Positions 23,254-37,132 of a DNA stretch of 64,000 bases are shown here, piece by piece. Within the stretch, counting starts at the first letter, position 1. Every line of letters begins with the position of its first letter. Position numbers and translations under genes: made by a program. The notes below the pieces were generated by a model that searched no databases, was not told where the DNA came from, and worked only from the letters and a program-made list of their open reading frames with translations. This DNA is from Promerops cafer (taxonomy: Eukaryota; Chordata; Aves; Passeriformes; Nectariniidae), in the NCBI GenBank assembly GCA_013398275.1, contig VZSE01013367.1, forward strand, positions 312,200-376,199. The letters run 5' to 3'.

Positions 23254-26200
23254 CAGTGTCATATACTGTTTGCACAGTGCCTCATTTAACATGCTGTCAG
23301 TCACCTTAATAGTTGTTCCAGAGTTGCTATCAATTAAAAATAAATGGAGCATGTTGATCAGTTTACTTCACAAGAGGCAAGGTGGGGGCAATATTAAGCT
23401 CTGTGTGCCAAAGTTTCATTTGTCTGCTACTGATTTTACTGTATATCCACCAGTGTAGGGGAATGCACAGCCTCTGGCCTGTATTTCAGCTCTTTTGCTC
23501 AGTCTGTCTTCACCACCAGTCATTTCAAAATTATTGTGCCTAACTGGAAGATTTTCATTAGCTCAGTCTTTAAGCTGCTTGTGTTGGATAAAAAGAGATG
23601 AAGACCTGAACCTGTGTATCATCAAACTGCTGAAAATACAATAGATTGGTCTGTCAACACAATACCCTTAATAATCTTATATATTCATTGGCTAATGGAG
23701 TTAACAGAGTGGACCCACACAAGAGTTCCTAGGAGTTAACAAGGAACTGCTGAATGCAGCCTTGTCATAGAGGCTGTTATCAAGGAATTATGTAATCTTC
23801 CAGAACTGCTTGAAACCAGAGATAAGCTCTGTGGTTAGTGACAGGAAAAAAGGAGACAGATCAGCTGGTACTCCTAACGGTTCATAATTGCCAGGAGGAA
23901 ACTGTTGACCAGTACAACAGAAGAAATCTTTGTAGGTCTAAACATGAATTGCCAAAGTCAGGCAGTCCCACTGATTCCAGATGCTATGAAAGCTGCTTTG
24001 AGAAAAAAACTTCAATATAGCATTACCTAAAGGAGAAAGTGATTCACTAATTAAGTATTCCCAAGAACACAATGCTAAGATCAATGTTGTGAGTCCTTCA
24101 AGACTTGGATAGCCTATCCCCCTACTTTCAAGTATCAGTTCCTTATCAATGTCCATTGAGTTTGATATTTAAAGCTGTCACTAGATGTTCTCCCAAAACA
24201 TCTGGTGCTATATTGAGTGGTTTACTCAATACTGAAAGACCAGCATAGGTTATCCCAGTAATAGCCATTGATACTATGATTTTCTTCTCCAGGGAATACA
24301 TGAAACACTCAGTGGGATGGATTTGTCTGAGAAAACCTTGATTAGCCAAGCAGTTTAGTACACTACAGAAAACTTGACTGAGATTATTATTGTCAAGAGA
24401 AATTATTTTTCCTTTTCAAGCCACAGTACAGGTATAAAATAAATCTTTTGGACTGATCTATCAGTAGTATGCACAAGAAGTAGTATGGTCTAGACTGCAA
24501 TTTACTGATGGCTCTTGCTGTCTTCCTTTATGCTCCCATTGTCACTAAACATCCAAGGAAATAAGTCAATTTGTTAATATGAAGCTACTGAAAGAAACCT
24601 AAGAAAGCAAAAGGTGGCAACAAAATTTTACCTAGGTATCAGCTGTACTGTTCATGGAGACTTAAAATCTTTTATAGCTCTGGAAACAAAGCTCCAAGAA
24701 ACATAATTATTTCAAGCCAGGAGAAAAGGTGAAATTTCAAATCAAACTCTAAGACCCAGTTTCTGTCTACCAGAACAGGAGTGTTTTCCAGGTGTATGGA
24801 TTCAGCCCACCCTCACCTCAGATAATTCCATTGCTTCAGGATAGACAAGCATGTCAGAAATTTGACTGTATAATCAATGCAGCTGGAGGCACAGCCAGCC
24901 TGGGCAGAGCCAATGCCTGCTGCAAGAGATGCCATCAGCTCAGAAAAAAAATGTTACTATCCAGGCTGTTAACAGGGCACTAAAAGCCCCCTAGTTCAGA
25001 TAAGGATCTTTCCTGTAAGACAGAAAGATCCAGCTACATCAGACTGCAGGCCAACACCACATTTCTCCCCTTGACTATCTCTTTTTGACTTTGTTTATGA
25101 ACTACTCCTCATTAACTAATTTGGCCAAAACTTGGCCAAAAAGCTTGGTTCAGCATCATCCAAAGGATGAAATAAGTGAAGGAGCACGCCAACCCAGCCT
25201 GCAAATTATAGCATGAAGGACAAACTGAGATGAGCCTGCAGAATAAGATGGCAGCATTTTAGACTGCATATGGACTTGAAGCAAAAAATTACAATAAACC
25301 TTTTCCATAGTTCTGTAATGCCAAAAGAAAAGGAATATTATATTCAGCTTTGCCTTTAGTAGTCAGCCAAATGGAGTTCAAAGAAAAGACATAAGTGATT
25401 AAGAAGTTGAGAAATGGATCTGTAAGATTTAAAAAATTGTTGTATTTATCTAGCTCAGGAAACGACAACTAAAGTGGATGTAAGGAAAATGTGACAACCA
25501 CCCATGTATTTTGGAGGGTGGGAAAAATAATTCATGTTGGACAAACAAGCATCAACTAGAAACAGTGTTCAGTTTAAGAAAAGGAAATTACACATTAACA
25601 TTTCAGGAAATGCTTCCAAACAGCAGTTCTTCCACTGTCAGCCTTTGGAATAAACTTAGGTTGGAGAAGTTGAACTCTTCAAATCTAGGGAGCTACAGAA
25701 TGAAGAAGGTAGAGAACGGTGAATAGGGAAGTGCCTGGTGTTGCTAGAAAAATAAATAGTCATAGAGGGAAAAAAGAAACCAGAGAACCTTCCACTTTTT
25801 ACCTAGACAGTTGCTCAAGTGTAATCCAAGAGGAGCTATCCTTTTCTTTTCTGTGTTTCACTTCTTGCCATCTCATCTGGATTCAAAATATTTATTAGTA
25901 TCAGTGCTAATTTATTCAATAAAAGTAACATGAAACGGAAATAGTTGTGTAAATATAGTTATATAGAGGTGATATGTGTTGAAACACTGTTTTGGTCTTC
26001 TTTTCATAAGTATGGTATTAGAGCTTGATTCCCACATGGCTTCTTTTTGTAAATGCTTCAGCAATGATTGAGAGAAGGCCAAGAATATCACAATGTTATA
26101 TTCCTAAAGTAGTTTTTGTTCAATGATGAGTTACAGTGCTATTTCTCAGAATTTCAATAGGACTAAGAGATATCCTTAAGCTGCTTATGTTTTTACCCTT

Positions 26201-28706
26201 TTTTATACTTTTAGGGACTGTCAGAATGACAACTCTGTGCCTGACCAAACTGAAGAAAAAATATTTCTATTTGACTTTTTTTAACCTTGAAATGAACAGG
26301 GTGTGTTAACTTCCTATAACACAACTTTCAGATGGTTTGCAAAAATGGTGCCAGCTAACAACTTCTGGTGACATCAAGATGCTCAAATAGAGCAGCTACA
26401 TAAACACATGCAAACTGAGATGTCGTAAAAAATTTAAGATCACTTTGAATTCTGACATAATTTTAAGACAGTCTTTCTTTTTCTTCTTTACTCTTGCTCC
26501 TTTTCCCCCTCCTTCCAAATAATACATGGAAACATTTGTGACAAAACACAGCAGGTCATATAGAAAAGATTTACATGGAAGAATTGGGAGATCTTTACAG
26601 TATGTGGGAAAGAGCAAAGACAAGAAAGAAGACATTTCATTAGCTCAGCTATTATTATTTATGAATCAACTTGAATGACCTTCTATACTTCTTTGATAAA
26701 ATTTACTTACTGAAACCCCAGTGGAAATGTATCCGATTCATTATTTAGATTTCCAGCAAAAACCTAAAATTAAAGTTCACATTTAACCTGAAGTGTTAAG
26801 AGGCTGTACAGATTTTCACTCCCCACAGGAAGTCCCTGATGCATAAGAAGCATTACTCTGATGGTCAGAAGTCTCCAGCACTACATCAGAAGAAGTAATG
26901 ATTTTGCAGTTAACTAGCCAAATGTTGAGTCTTTTAACAAATGTGAATTTTGGGAGGAAGGCTCAATCATCTGGGTTATATAGGTGCACAAATGGCAAGA
27001 CAGTGCCCTTAAAGATTCTTCAAGGCATACAAAAATTCCACTCATTAATGCACTCGTGTAGATTAGAAGCCATCTGAGATTATTTCAAACATTTATACTG
27101 TCTCAGAAGTCAGTACTTAAAAGTCCTGATCTTTTTTACCTTAGGCTCTGACAAATCACAGCATCTCTCCAACAAAATTGTGCAAACTATGTAAAAAAAT
27201 GAAAGCAGGCAGGACAGAAGCTTCATAGATGAAGACAATAATGGAAACACTCAGTCCTACAGGGAGCAGGCAAGTGTATCTCAGTCCATGAGAAAAGATT
27301 TGAGCATATTCTTAGCTCCTAGCATAGACATAATCCCATAAGTGCAGCTGCGCTACTCACACCTTTCATTTTACTCATGTGTTTTCCAGGTATGCTGGTT
27401 GGACTGCAGTAATCAATGACTTCCAGGACTGCATTGAGGGCATTTTTCTGATCTCAAATATTGTGTATTTTTAGATAGAATAATGTGACATCTGATAGGT
27501 CTCCAGGCTTTTCACCCCAGTTTCATCTGTTGCATTATTACAGTTACATGAAGAGGTTTACATGCTGGAAAGGAAAATTACATGCATGGGCATAAATTAA
27601 TACATGATGGAGGGGCACAACAGATGTCTATTTACACCACAAAAGGTTTTTTTTGTGTCTGCAACACAGCCAGCTAGCACTCTATCCATTCCTCTAGCCT
27701 TATCAACCCTGAGATATTTATAAAAGTTTCCCTGGATAGGCATAGAAATAGAGATTTTAGTCAGCTATATTTTTTCCTTTCAGTTTTCCAAACCATAAGA
27801 AAACAGTCTCTATACTCACTTGTGGAATTACATTAGGGAAATTAACCCAGTGAGTATGTAGTTTAATCTATTAACATGAAACAAAATATAGGTCAGTATA
27901 ACCACACAAATGCTCAGCCTTTAGAAAATCTAGCAGCAGAACCATGATAGCCCACAGCCATGACTTGTTGTTCCAACTCTTACACAAGAAGCTTGAAGCA
28001 CTTTATAATAGGGAATAAGTTTTGCTTTTCTCATTTTACAGCTGAGAAGATAAAAGTGCCCTCTACAAGAGGAAACAACAAACTGAGCCTGGGGCCATCT
28101 CAATTCCAGCCATATGTTATTGTTTGAATTATTTCATGCAGCATTACCAATGCCAGTGCCAAGTGCTTTTGAGGTGGGTGTGATTTGTGGGATTAAAGCA
28201 ACAAATTTAAGCCTACAGCATATTTTTTGGCTGGAAGAGAGGAAGGAGCACTCAATGAAAGCAGCAAGTTAGCTCCTCTTCACCACCAAGATACATTTCA
28301 GCTTATACATCTAAACCAAATGGGGAAAAATCTTTGTGCTTAAAAATAGATTTTTAAAAAGACATCTGGAAAACTGGTCTACTGTGTGGACAGTTACATT
28401 GAAATCTATTTTCATGCATCTGTGAGAAAAATCTTTGGTAACATTGCTGTTCAGTATTCTTTTCCTTTCCTCTGCCTTTGTTCTTTCTCCTTTACTAACA
28501 GCTGCCACCTACTTATGGCATTAATTTTGTGGAATTTACTTCATCTTTTTCCACTTTCTTCACGTCAAATTGCTGAGATTTTGGGTGTCAGCCATATGGC
28601 AACCGGTCCCTCACTCGAAGTTCTCTTATTTTATCTTCTACCTGATGTGACAATTTAGACTGTAGAAAAGCAATGGAAAATTACAGTGCATTGACAACAG
28701 TGTGTG
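23254..28706. other. Intergenic DNA, no gene recognised
   Basis: AT-rich, apparently unique sequence. No coding exon, RNA gene or clear young repeat is seen. All open frames are short (at most about 90 residues) and without domain support. Confidence 0.45.
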
Positions 28707-28767
28707 ATTTAAAACAAATACTTTCTCGTGGAAACAAATTTAAAACAAATACTTTCTCAAGGAAATA
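28707..28767 (+). repeat. 31-bp tandem duplication
   Basis: The 21-base phrase starting atttaaaacaaatactttct occurs twice, starting at about 28707 and 28738, making a two-copy tandem repeat with a 31-bp unit. The copies are nearly identical, which suggests a recent local duplication. Confidence 0.85.
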
Positions 28768-31700
28768 TTGAACATTAATAGTAATCTCTAAAGTAAGACT
28801 GAGAGCTGATGCTACACATTGTAAATACCACATTTTCATCAAGATGTTTCTTGAGTAAAAAGAAAGAGACTGGGGCAAATCTCAAAATAAGGAAGAAGTT
28901 CAAAAGCATATGTTAGACAGTCAGTGCTCATGGCACTTGTAGGACATTAAGTGTGAACACAATTACAAGTATCAATTTCATGCTGTTATGTGTGCTTAAG
29001 TTAGAGAAGTTCTCACCTGGAGCTTGGGTGCCATGGAAATGTTTGAAGATCCAAGAAGAACTGAGTGCTGCTATACTTGTTCTCATCCCAAACAGAAAAC
29101 AATCTCAGGCAATTTGAGACATTTTTAATCATATTTATATTTTGAAGTGGCCTACAATGGATGCAATAGCCCATTTACTGAAAAATGAAGCGTTAAGGAC
29201 TGACCTTGCAACAGAACAGGGTGTGATAAAGAAATTACAAAAGCATGCCCAAAGATAATCTAAGCTGTGGAGGAAAATGGACTGTTTTCCTCCCTTCCCC
29301 ATACTAATATGAGAGGTAGGCAGTGGCTTGTTATTGTTATTGTCATTATATTTTATGAAATAGTGAATGTGTGTGTGGCTACGGAGCACTTGGTTGTTAC
29401 TGAGCTGACTGCCAGAGCAGTGAGATGAAGCAAGAATGTGGCACTCCTCTGAGGCGTTCATCTGCAGATAAACAGATGTTCTAATGTGGAAACAAGAAAC
29501 AGGAAAACTGGTATCAAGGCATCCCTTGCCCCCTGGAATGGAAGGCATCATCTTCTTCCACTGCCCAGCAAAGCTCACTGATACACACTTCACATCAGAC
29601 GGCTGTAGTGTCTCAGGCTGGTAGGTGTTTAGATGCTGGAGAAGCAGTGGAATTTGAAAAAAAAGCAAGCCTTAGAAACTGCAATTATCCTTCCCATAAC
29701 TTTGCTGGCTCCAGGATCAGGCAGAGGCAGTGTATCACTCTCCTTCTCCTAATACCACTGTTTGGCTGAGGAAGAAATCGAATGGAGTAACAATTTTAAC
29801 GCGCAGGCACGTTTGACCTTTGCACCCCAGGCTTTCAAAGAAAGAGAGGCTTTGGCCATGACATGCGTGTTCAGACCGCCCAGCTTGTTTCTGAACTGCT
29901 AGAAGGTAGTCAGGGCCACTGGTTTATCTGTGCACCAACATCTCACTCTCAATGACAACATCTGTCTTAACTACAGTCTCTCAACATTCTCTACCCAAAC
30001 ACTGCTACTACACAGGACCAGGAGCACTACAGCAATAGACCTCAGTGCAGTTACTTGCTCTGCTCTGTCCCACTTTGGGTTGGCTGCACCTCCCATTGTG
30101 CATCTGGAGGCGTTTCACTATTTAGATGATTACCATCAAGCTCAGACTTCCATCCTTGCACAATAAGGATCAGTTTGCAATCAAATGTTCTGGAATACTT
30201 TCTAGCCATTTATCACACAATTAATCTCAGCAACCTCCTTTCAGAATGTTCTAAAAAAGAATTAATGTGTAAGTGTTCTGCAAGGATGGTTAGTGATAGG
30301 ATGTTGAACAGTGTTGAACAATGAAAACCATTTTCACTTTGATATAGACTATTCTATTCTGACTTCTGAGCATGTTTGGATATGTATAACGTTATCATTT
30401 GCATGGGAGACAATATTTAGCAAGAACACAAAACAATAGGCATTGCTAACATTCACCCCGGGTAAAACAGCTTTCCCACTGTCCACTCGTATTTCACACT
30501 TTGCACAATAAACACTGCCCATTTCACAAAATAGTCACTGCACTGAACTCAGCCTCTGGCAAATGTAGAGCAGGACCTATCCAGCACCATGATGTCTTAT
30601 GCTAAACAAAAGCATTAATCCTTTTTTAAACTAGAACTTTTAGAGTGAAAAAGTGGTATTTGTACTCACTAAGCCAGCGATTTTCTCAGGAGATGCTGTT
30701 TCATCCTCACTTTCTCGGGATCTCTCTGTTAGTCTCCTCTGCCATTGCAAACAACTGAGCAGCTTTGACTGGCTGTGTGGGCTTCTGCATCATCACTGTG
30801 AGGTGGTGGAACCACCCATCAAAGCTGGGGTCCTGTTTCATGTACAGGCAACCCAAAACAATCCAGGTGAAGGAGATGAAGGTTCACCTCATTTCTTTAG
30901 AGAAATAACATCTTCTCCCTTTCCCACAGTCCAGACTATTTCCTTAGTGCTTGAGATTCACTGAAAAATGAATGCTATGACTAACACCAAAAACCACTTA
31001 AGCTTCCAGCCAAAAGACTTTTTCATTTTCAAAAAACCCCACCTGAGTTTTTAACTGAAAATATACAGATTTTTCAAACAGTCCTATCTATTAAAAAACT
31101 CTAAGGATTTTTTTTTTCTGTCTGTTACTGGATTTCTTAGTCCAGGCCTAAGTATGTGGCCTAAAAAAAAATCCATACTACTGCTATGGAAAAAAAGTAA
31201 GATTGTGTTAAGTGAGCATGGTAAGAAGCATTTCAGTTCCCATTAACTAAATTAATTTAATCACAATAAGAACATGAAGAAAACAATTAAGAAGTTGATG
31301 AAACTCCCCTTCTGGCCCTGGAAAGTCCATTTCCTCCATTTCTTAGTATGTATGAGATGCAGAAGAAATCTTTGCTGGCAGCGCTTCAGTTCAAGATAAA
31401 AATTATAATGCTGCAGTGCACAATGGCAAATGCATTTCACAAAAATTCCTGTTGAGCAATTAGAAAAAAGATGTATTATTCCTCTCAGATCATAACAGTA
31501 GCTTGATTTCCGCTTCAAAAAGTAATTCAGAACATTTCAAACAACAGTTATTATGCATTTTAAATAAAGCGAGTCTGAATACATTGTGACTAAAAGTTGT
31601 GACAGAGCTAATCAAGAAGCTCTCTGGACCACCAATGCTATTTAAATGAATTTCACACTTCTAGAAAGATTTCAGAGGACTGAGGTGAGGAAAGAACTAA

Positions 31701-34195
31701 TACAGCATCAGCTTTTCAGTGAGTAGGTAGACTGATTCAAACTGACATAGCAGGAAATGGAAAGAAAATAATGCAATAACGCATAATTTTTGATCATTCC
31801 AGGACACAGAAAGCAAAACTAATTGAAATTACTACAGCTTATAAGAAATAGAGCTGTCAGATAAAACTGACGCCTTATATTGACCAGCTAGAATTAGAAA
31901 TTGGTTGAAGATAAAGCCAACACACATATAGCATTTATACTACTTATGGGCATTTAAAAGTGTGCCACATGACAGACTGAAGCCAGATTTACACAAAATC
32001 AACTGGCTGGTATGAAATACATTGCAACTATGGTTTCTGAATTGTATACAGACATCCATTAAGCACAATCTTCTATTATTATTTTAAAAATTGGTTCTTT
32101 ACTATAACATTATTGAATTTTATTTTCAATATTTGAAATACAAGATAAAATTACCTTTCAAATCTCAATTAAAGATGAAAAAGTTTCAAGGGAGAGAAGC
32201 AGAGAAAATTAATGAATACAACTGGCCACTTCCTAAAGCCAGCTTGCTTTGTTTTCTGGCTGCAAACTGCATTCAAAGGAATGTGGAAACATACAGGACA
32301 GGGGCTCACCAACCACAGAAGCAACAGGCGCAGGGATTATTTATATTTCAAGTCTGATGTCATGGACAAGACTATTATAAAAATGAGGTAGAGTAGCAGT
32401 AGAGAGAGTTGATATTGTACAATCCTTTTAGCAGTCATATTTTGCTATTAGTGTTCCAATTTAAATGCATTTAAATTATAGTAAAGGATCAAAATATGAG
32501 TGCCACAAACAGAGGATTCAGAAGACTTGAGTCTATTTACTTATTTTAAAAAAGAAAGCTGAAGAGTGACTTGTTCAGTTTGTAAATGCCTACAGTGAAA
32601 ACAGCAACGTCACACCATGCACTTCAGTTTAGCAAACAGTCAAAAGATCTCACAGCTGGATATGGAAAGATGGCAAATTCAGGCTCAATGTAAGAGGCAT
32701 GTGTTTAATAGTGAATAATTATATTTTAAACAATTTGGGTGGATTCTTAATTCTAGGACCTTTCAAATCAATGCAGGATTCTTCTTCTAAGAACAGCTTC
32801 AGTTCAAACAAGAATTTGAGGAAGTCTTGGAAACTGTGCTCAGCAAGAGAGCAGACTGAACACATGGTGTTTCCTTCTGCCTTCTGAATCAGATTACACT
32901 GGAACTGTTAAATTTTTCACATGGAAATACCTCAAAGGAGATTTAAAAAGGGAAGAGAAGTGGGCATAAGCATTTTAGACACACTGGACCATGCAATACA
33001 GTTGGGACGATATGGCTGCATCACACCGCCACCTGAAAGAAGCATCACCCAGGTTCAGCAAGAGTGTAAAATTGTGTAGGTAGGGAGGCACCCTACATTT
33101 TTGTACTAGAAATTATGAAAATGAAAGCAGTAACAGCATGCTATGTTCAATCTAGCGGATGCCAGAAATTTTGCATGCCAGGAGATTGCTCAGCCCAAGC
33201 CTGCAGGGGTACTGTTCCTTTCAGACTGTTTTTATCGTGAGAAAGAAAAACAAGACAGATGCAATGCACCTGAAAGAAGAAATTCACCTTTTTGGACTCA
33301 GTGAAATAAAGGTGAAGAGGCCTGACACGCTGCAGATAAACTTAACCATGTAAAGGAAATAAGAAGAGACAAAACCCTGAGAAGTTCCTGCTTGAATTGT
33401 ATCCATACTTTCGTGAATCTAAAATTTGCAAACACTGAGTTTCTAGTCTCAGGAAATAAAATTATTCCAATTGATGGCACTCCTTTTTGGATATAAGGCA
33501 ATGAGATTCAAGTTGTCATCTGGTGCCAAGTAAGAGCTTTGACCAGAATCTCTCGTATCTTAGGACAAGATCTCATGCCACAAGGCTGCTGGGTGTTTTG
33601 GGCATGACTGCCTAGTTCTCCCAGCAAGAGTCATGTTTGAACAAAAGAAAGACCACGTGAAGACAGCCACATTTTGAAGAAATGCGTTTTGGTGAAAAGC
33701 TGGTATACAGATTTAGTTGGAGAATTTTCTTCAAGAGAAGAGTAACATTTTTTTACTCCAGCAATTCTTTCAGTAGCCAAGATTCTTACTTGACAATTTC
33801 CAACTTCTGCATACCCAGCTGACAGGATTAAGACACAGCGTAGGAGTTCACCCTGCACAGACGGTGAGCATAATGTACAGTCATCATGGAGACAACAGCT
33901 CAGAGATGGAAAAATCCTTCCAGGTTGTTCATGACAGATCTATGGCAGCGGTCACCCACGACAATATATTTTTAGAGTTCTGTTCAGCCCACTTCTATCC
34001 ATGCTCCTCCCAGAGACCCTTTAATTCATAGATACTGTTAAAACTCACATGACTCTCTTCAGAGAGATACATCATAGTATCACTTTTGTATCTGCACTTT
34101 CCCACATGGGCGACATGCTGCTGTGGAGCTGTATTTAAAGCATGCTTTGGAACCAGGCACTTTGCAGTTCAACAACACTAAATAATCCACAAACT
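28768..34195. other. Intergenic DNA, no gene recognised
   Basis: About 5.4 kb up to the inferred CIPC cleavage site. The longest open frame (29135-29668, - strand, 177 residues) has no recognisable domain, no splice context and low-complexity asparagine and serine stretches, so I do not call it. No other structure stands out. Confidence 0.4.
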
Positions 34196-37132
34196 TTTCA
34201 AGTATATACTTTATTTCATTCATATTTCACAGTCAATTTCTGTAAAGTTTTAGCAAAAAGGTCATGTTCTATAACAGAGGCGTTAGGCTACTGTATTCAG
34301 AGCTAGCAACGGGCTTTGAAAGTACAGAAAATATCTACATTGCAACTAGAACAGTAGAATTTCCAAAAGACATAGTAAAAGTAATCAAAAATACCAACAT
34401 TTATTAAAACTTAATAAAAAAACAGTCTGTCTGACCCATCAAGCTATCCCACTTCTAAGTTGTCAGTAACAGCTGAAGCTGCAGCAGGCCATCTGACTGA
34501 CTAGACCAAGAAAGCTGTCTTCAGCTAACTTCTTAATACCAAATCTTGCTGCTTCGAAGATCAAAAAAACCTGTGAGTTCATTGCTTACAGTTTCCATTC
34601 AGAGGCTAACATTTCTGTTCAAATCTACTGGACCACTTTCAGATCCTGCCCAGAATCTGGACTTATCCTGGTCCTGATATAGTCAACTAATTTTCCAAAT
34701 GCATTTCCAAGCTAACCTATTTTATTACATTGCAGCCAGGAAAGGAAAGCCCTTACTGTTTTAAAGCCTTATCAGGGCTCCCAGGAATAAAGAAAGCTAA
34801 GAAAACTGAACAGAATGGTACCTGATGACATATTTATCACCAGAGACCTTCGACATCCTTTTTTTTAATAGATGTTGAGTTAAGGTTTCCCATTGTCTAG
34901 GGACATGCTTCCTAAGGAGCCCCAGATTTAAGTATGAGTTCCAGAGTGGATTTTTCTAATTCAGTAAATACTATTTAAGTCTGGACTGATGCCCAGTAGG
35001 AGATTTCTAACCAGCTGCTGAACTTTATTCACAGATTTCTTGAACATGTATTTATACAAATTACACCAGCAGAAAGGCCCATTAGCTGTAAGCACACCCA
35101 CCTCAGCCCACCCTCCATACTGTCAGGGAAAAAGTACATGTGGTACTATAAGGACTATGAGAGATTTCCACCAGCTAAGTCTCCCTAAGCCAGAGGGTAC
35201 TGCCCTGAAAAGCAGGTTTTTCATTCCTTTATACTCAATTGGAGCAGTGGAAATAGAATGGAGAAGGTCACTGGTAGACTCATTTTTCCTTGTCTCAAAC
35301 AGCTACAATTGGACTTCATTTTTTCTGCCTCCCTTTCATCTCTAGGTACCCTGAGCCCATCATCTTGTTTTCTAGGGCAATCGCTTCCTAAAAATACATA
35401 TTCTGAACTTCAAATTCTCCTCTCTATTTAATAGGTAGAATGAGAACTTTAGGAAAAGTATGAAAAATACCCTACACACTGTCTCATACCTCACACCTCT
35501 AGGCCTATTACTTGTATTCGATCAATGGAACTGCCTCCTCTCCTTGTAAGAAGTTCAGATGAAAACAAGATCTTCTTTCGTAAATGGACTAAGGTACATC
35601 ACATCTATCCTACCAAATGTTATTTGGTGCAGATATCATAACTGACAGATTGTGTCTTTATTGGACATGTCCTACATTATTACACTGCACTGTGCTGCCT
35701 TCTGGGTTTGCAGCTGAGTTCTGATATCGCCAGGCTGGGAGTTATGAGACATGGTAGTATCACAACTATATCAGCTATATTAAAAAAAATAAATGCCAGA
35801 ACAGTCTATGAACACTTAAACAATGCCCACGTACTGCACCAGTCTTCAGCAGGTAGGCAGGATCCCATGAAAGGCACAGCTACTAGTTTGCTACAGCTCC
35901 ACTAGAGCAAACTGTGCCACAGTATTTCTCTCTAGGCCCATGGGTATATATATAATAGGACTCACATGCCTCAACTTCCTAAGACATGTAAAGCATTTCT
36001 TTTCATCAGTGTAAAAACGCTGAAATCCCTTACAAGAGAGAAGTCCCTTACAATTTCTCTAATCCACCTATTTCAGGAAGGACTACGAAAGTATTCTCCA
36101 CAGTCTTCTGCAATACTGATTCCTAGAGGCATCAGAAAATGTAAAGATCTAGTCACAAATAAGCAAAACATTCACTCTACTTTCAAGTTTGTTTTTTTAA
36201 CAATCTGAAACAGATGATAGAAGGAATCAAAGCATCAAAACACCTAGTCACCTAGATGGCACAAGTTTTTGAAAACATTGTCACACAGAAAGGAACATAT
36301 CACAGACGATCCAGATTCCTTAATGTTCTTAGACAAAGCCATTCTCAATTTTCTACACAAACTACCTCTGGAAGAAATCCCTTCAGATTTCAGGGAGTGA
36401 TGTAGTTAAGTGCCTAGATAACTGCAATGAAATAAATGTCTGTAAAACAGCTTTTGTAACATGACTACTGTGGCTCTCTGCTAGCAAGGTCGGTATCTTA
36501 CGCACAAGGTGGTGTTAGCAGTATCTCAAGGCAAGCAGCCTAGGAATGCTATCCATCTATATGAAGGAAAAAATGTTTTGGAGTTTGTTTTTTGAAGTTC
36601 AAACTTAAGTAGATAAAATTTTTAGCGAGTTTATCCAAGCTGACACACCTCCCACCCTCACGACACTCTAAATAAAAAAAAGAAAGAAGGGGATGGGAGA
36701 AGGACTTATTTCACCTCACACCAACTCCCTTCACCTACTTGGAATTCATGGTGGCCTAACAGTGGGGCCTTGTTCTGCTGCTGCACTCTCAGAAACAATT
36801 ATCTGAAAATGGTAATAAAAAATATGTTTGCAGAATACTGCAAATTACTGTCTTCACTTCAAGAATGGGAACATGCCAGCGAGCACATACCAACTTCTTC
36901 AGACCGAGTAATTACTCAGAGTTAGCATGAAATTCAAGGTCACACTGCAGTACTAAGGACCCATTCTGTCTAGAGCCCACCATACTATTCCAGTCCCACC
37001 ACCGGCTCTGAAGACAAATTGTTAAAGGCAATGCAACTTTGCAAATCTTGGGACTCAAAAAATGCTCAAGTAGAAGTTTGAGATAGGAAAAAGGAGGCAC
37101 AGAAATAACTTGACCAACAGCTATGCACATTT
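34196..37132 (-). other. CIPC 3' UTR, with polyadenylation signal
   Basis: About 2.9 kb follows the CIPC stop codon on the - strand. On that strand an AATAAA signal lies at 34215-34210, so cleavage near 34195 is likely. The length agrees with the long 3' UTR I recall for mammalian CIPC. No further coding exon is expected here, and the short open frames (for example 36912-37130) have no support. The right boundary is exact (the stop is at 37133-37135); the left boundary is inferred. Confidence 0.6.

Noticed and set aside
29135..29668. 177-residue open frame on the - strand
   Set aside because: It is long for AT-rich DNA, but has no domain, no conserved look, low-complexity Asn and Ser stretches, and no promoter or splice context.
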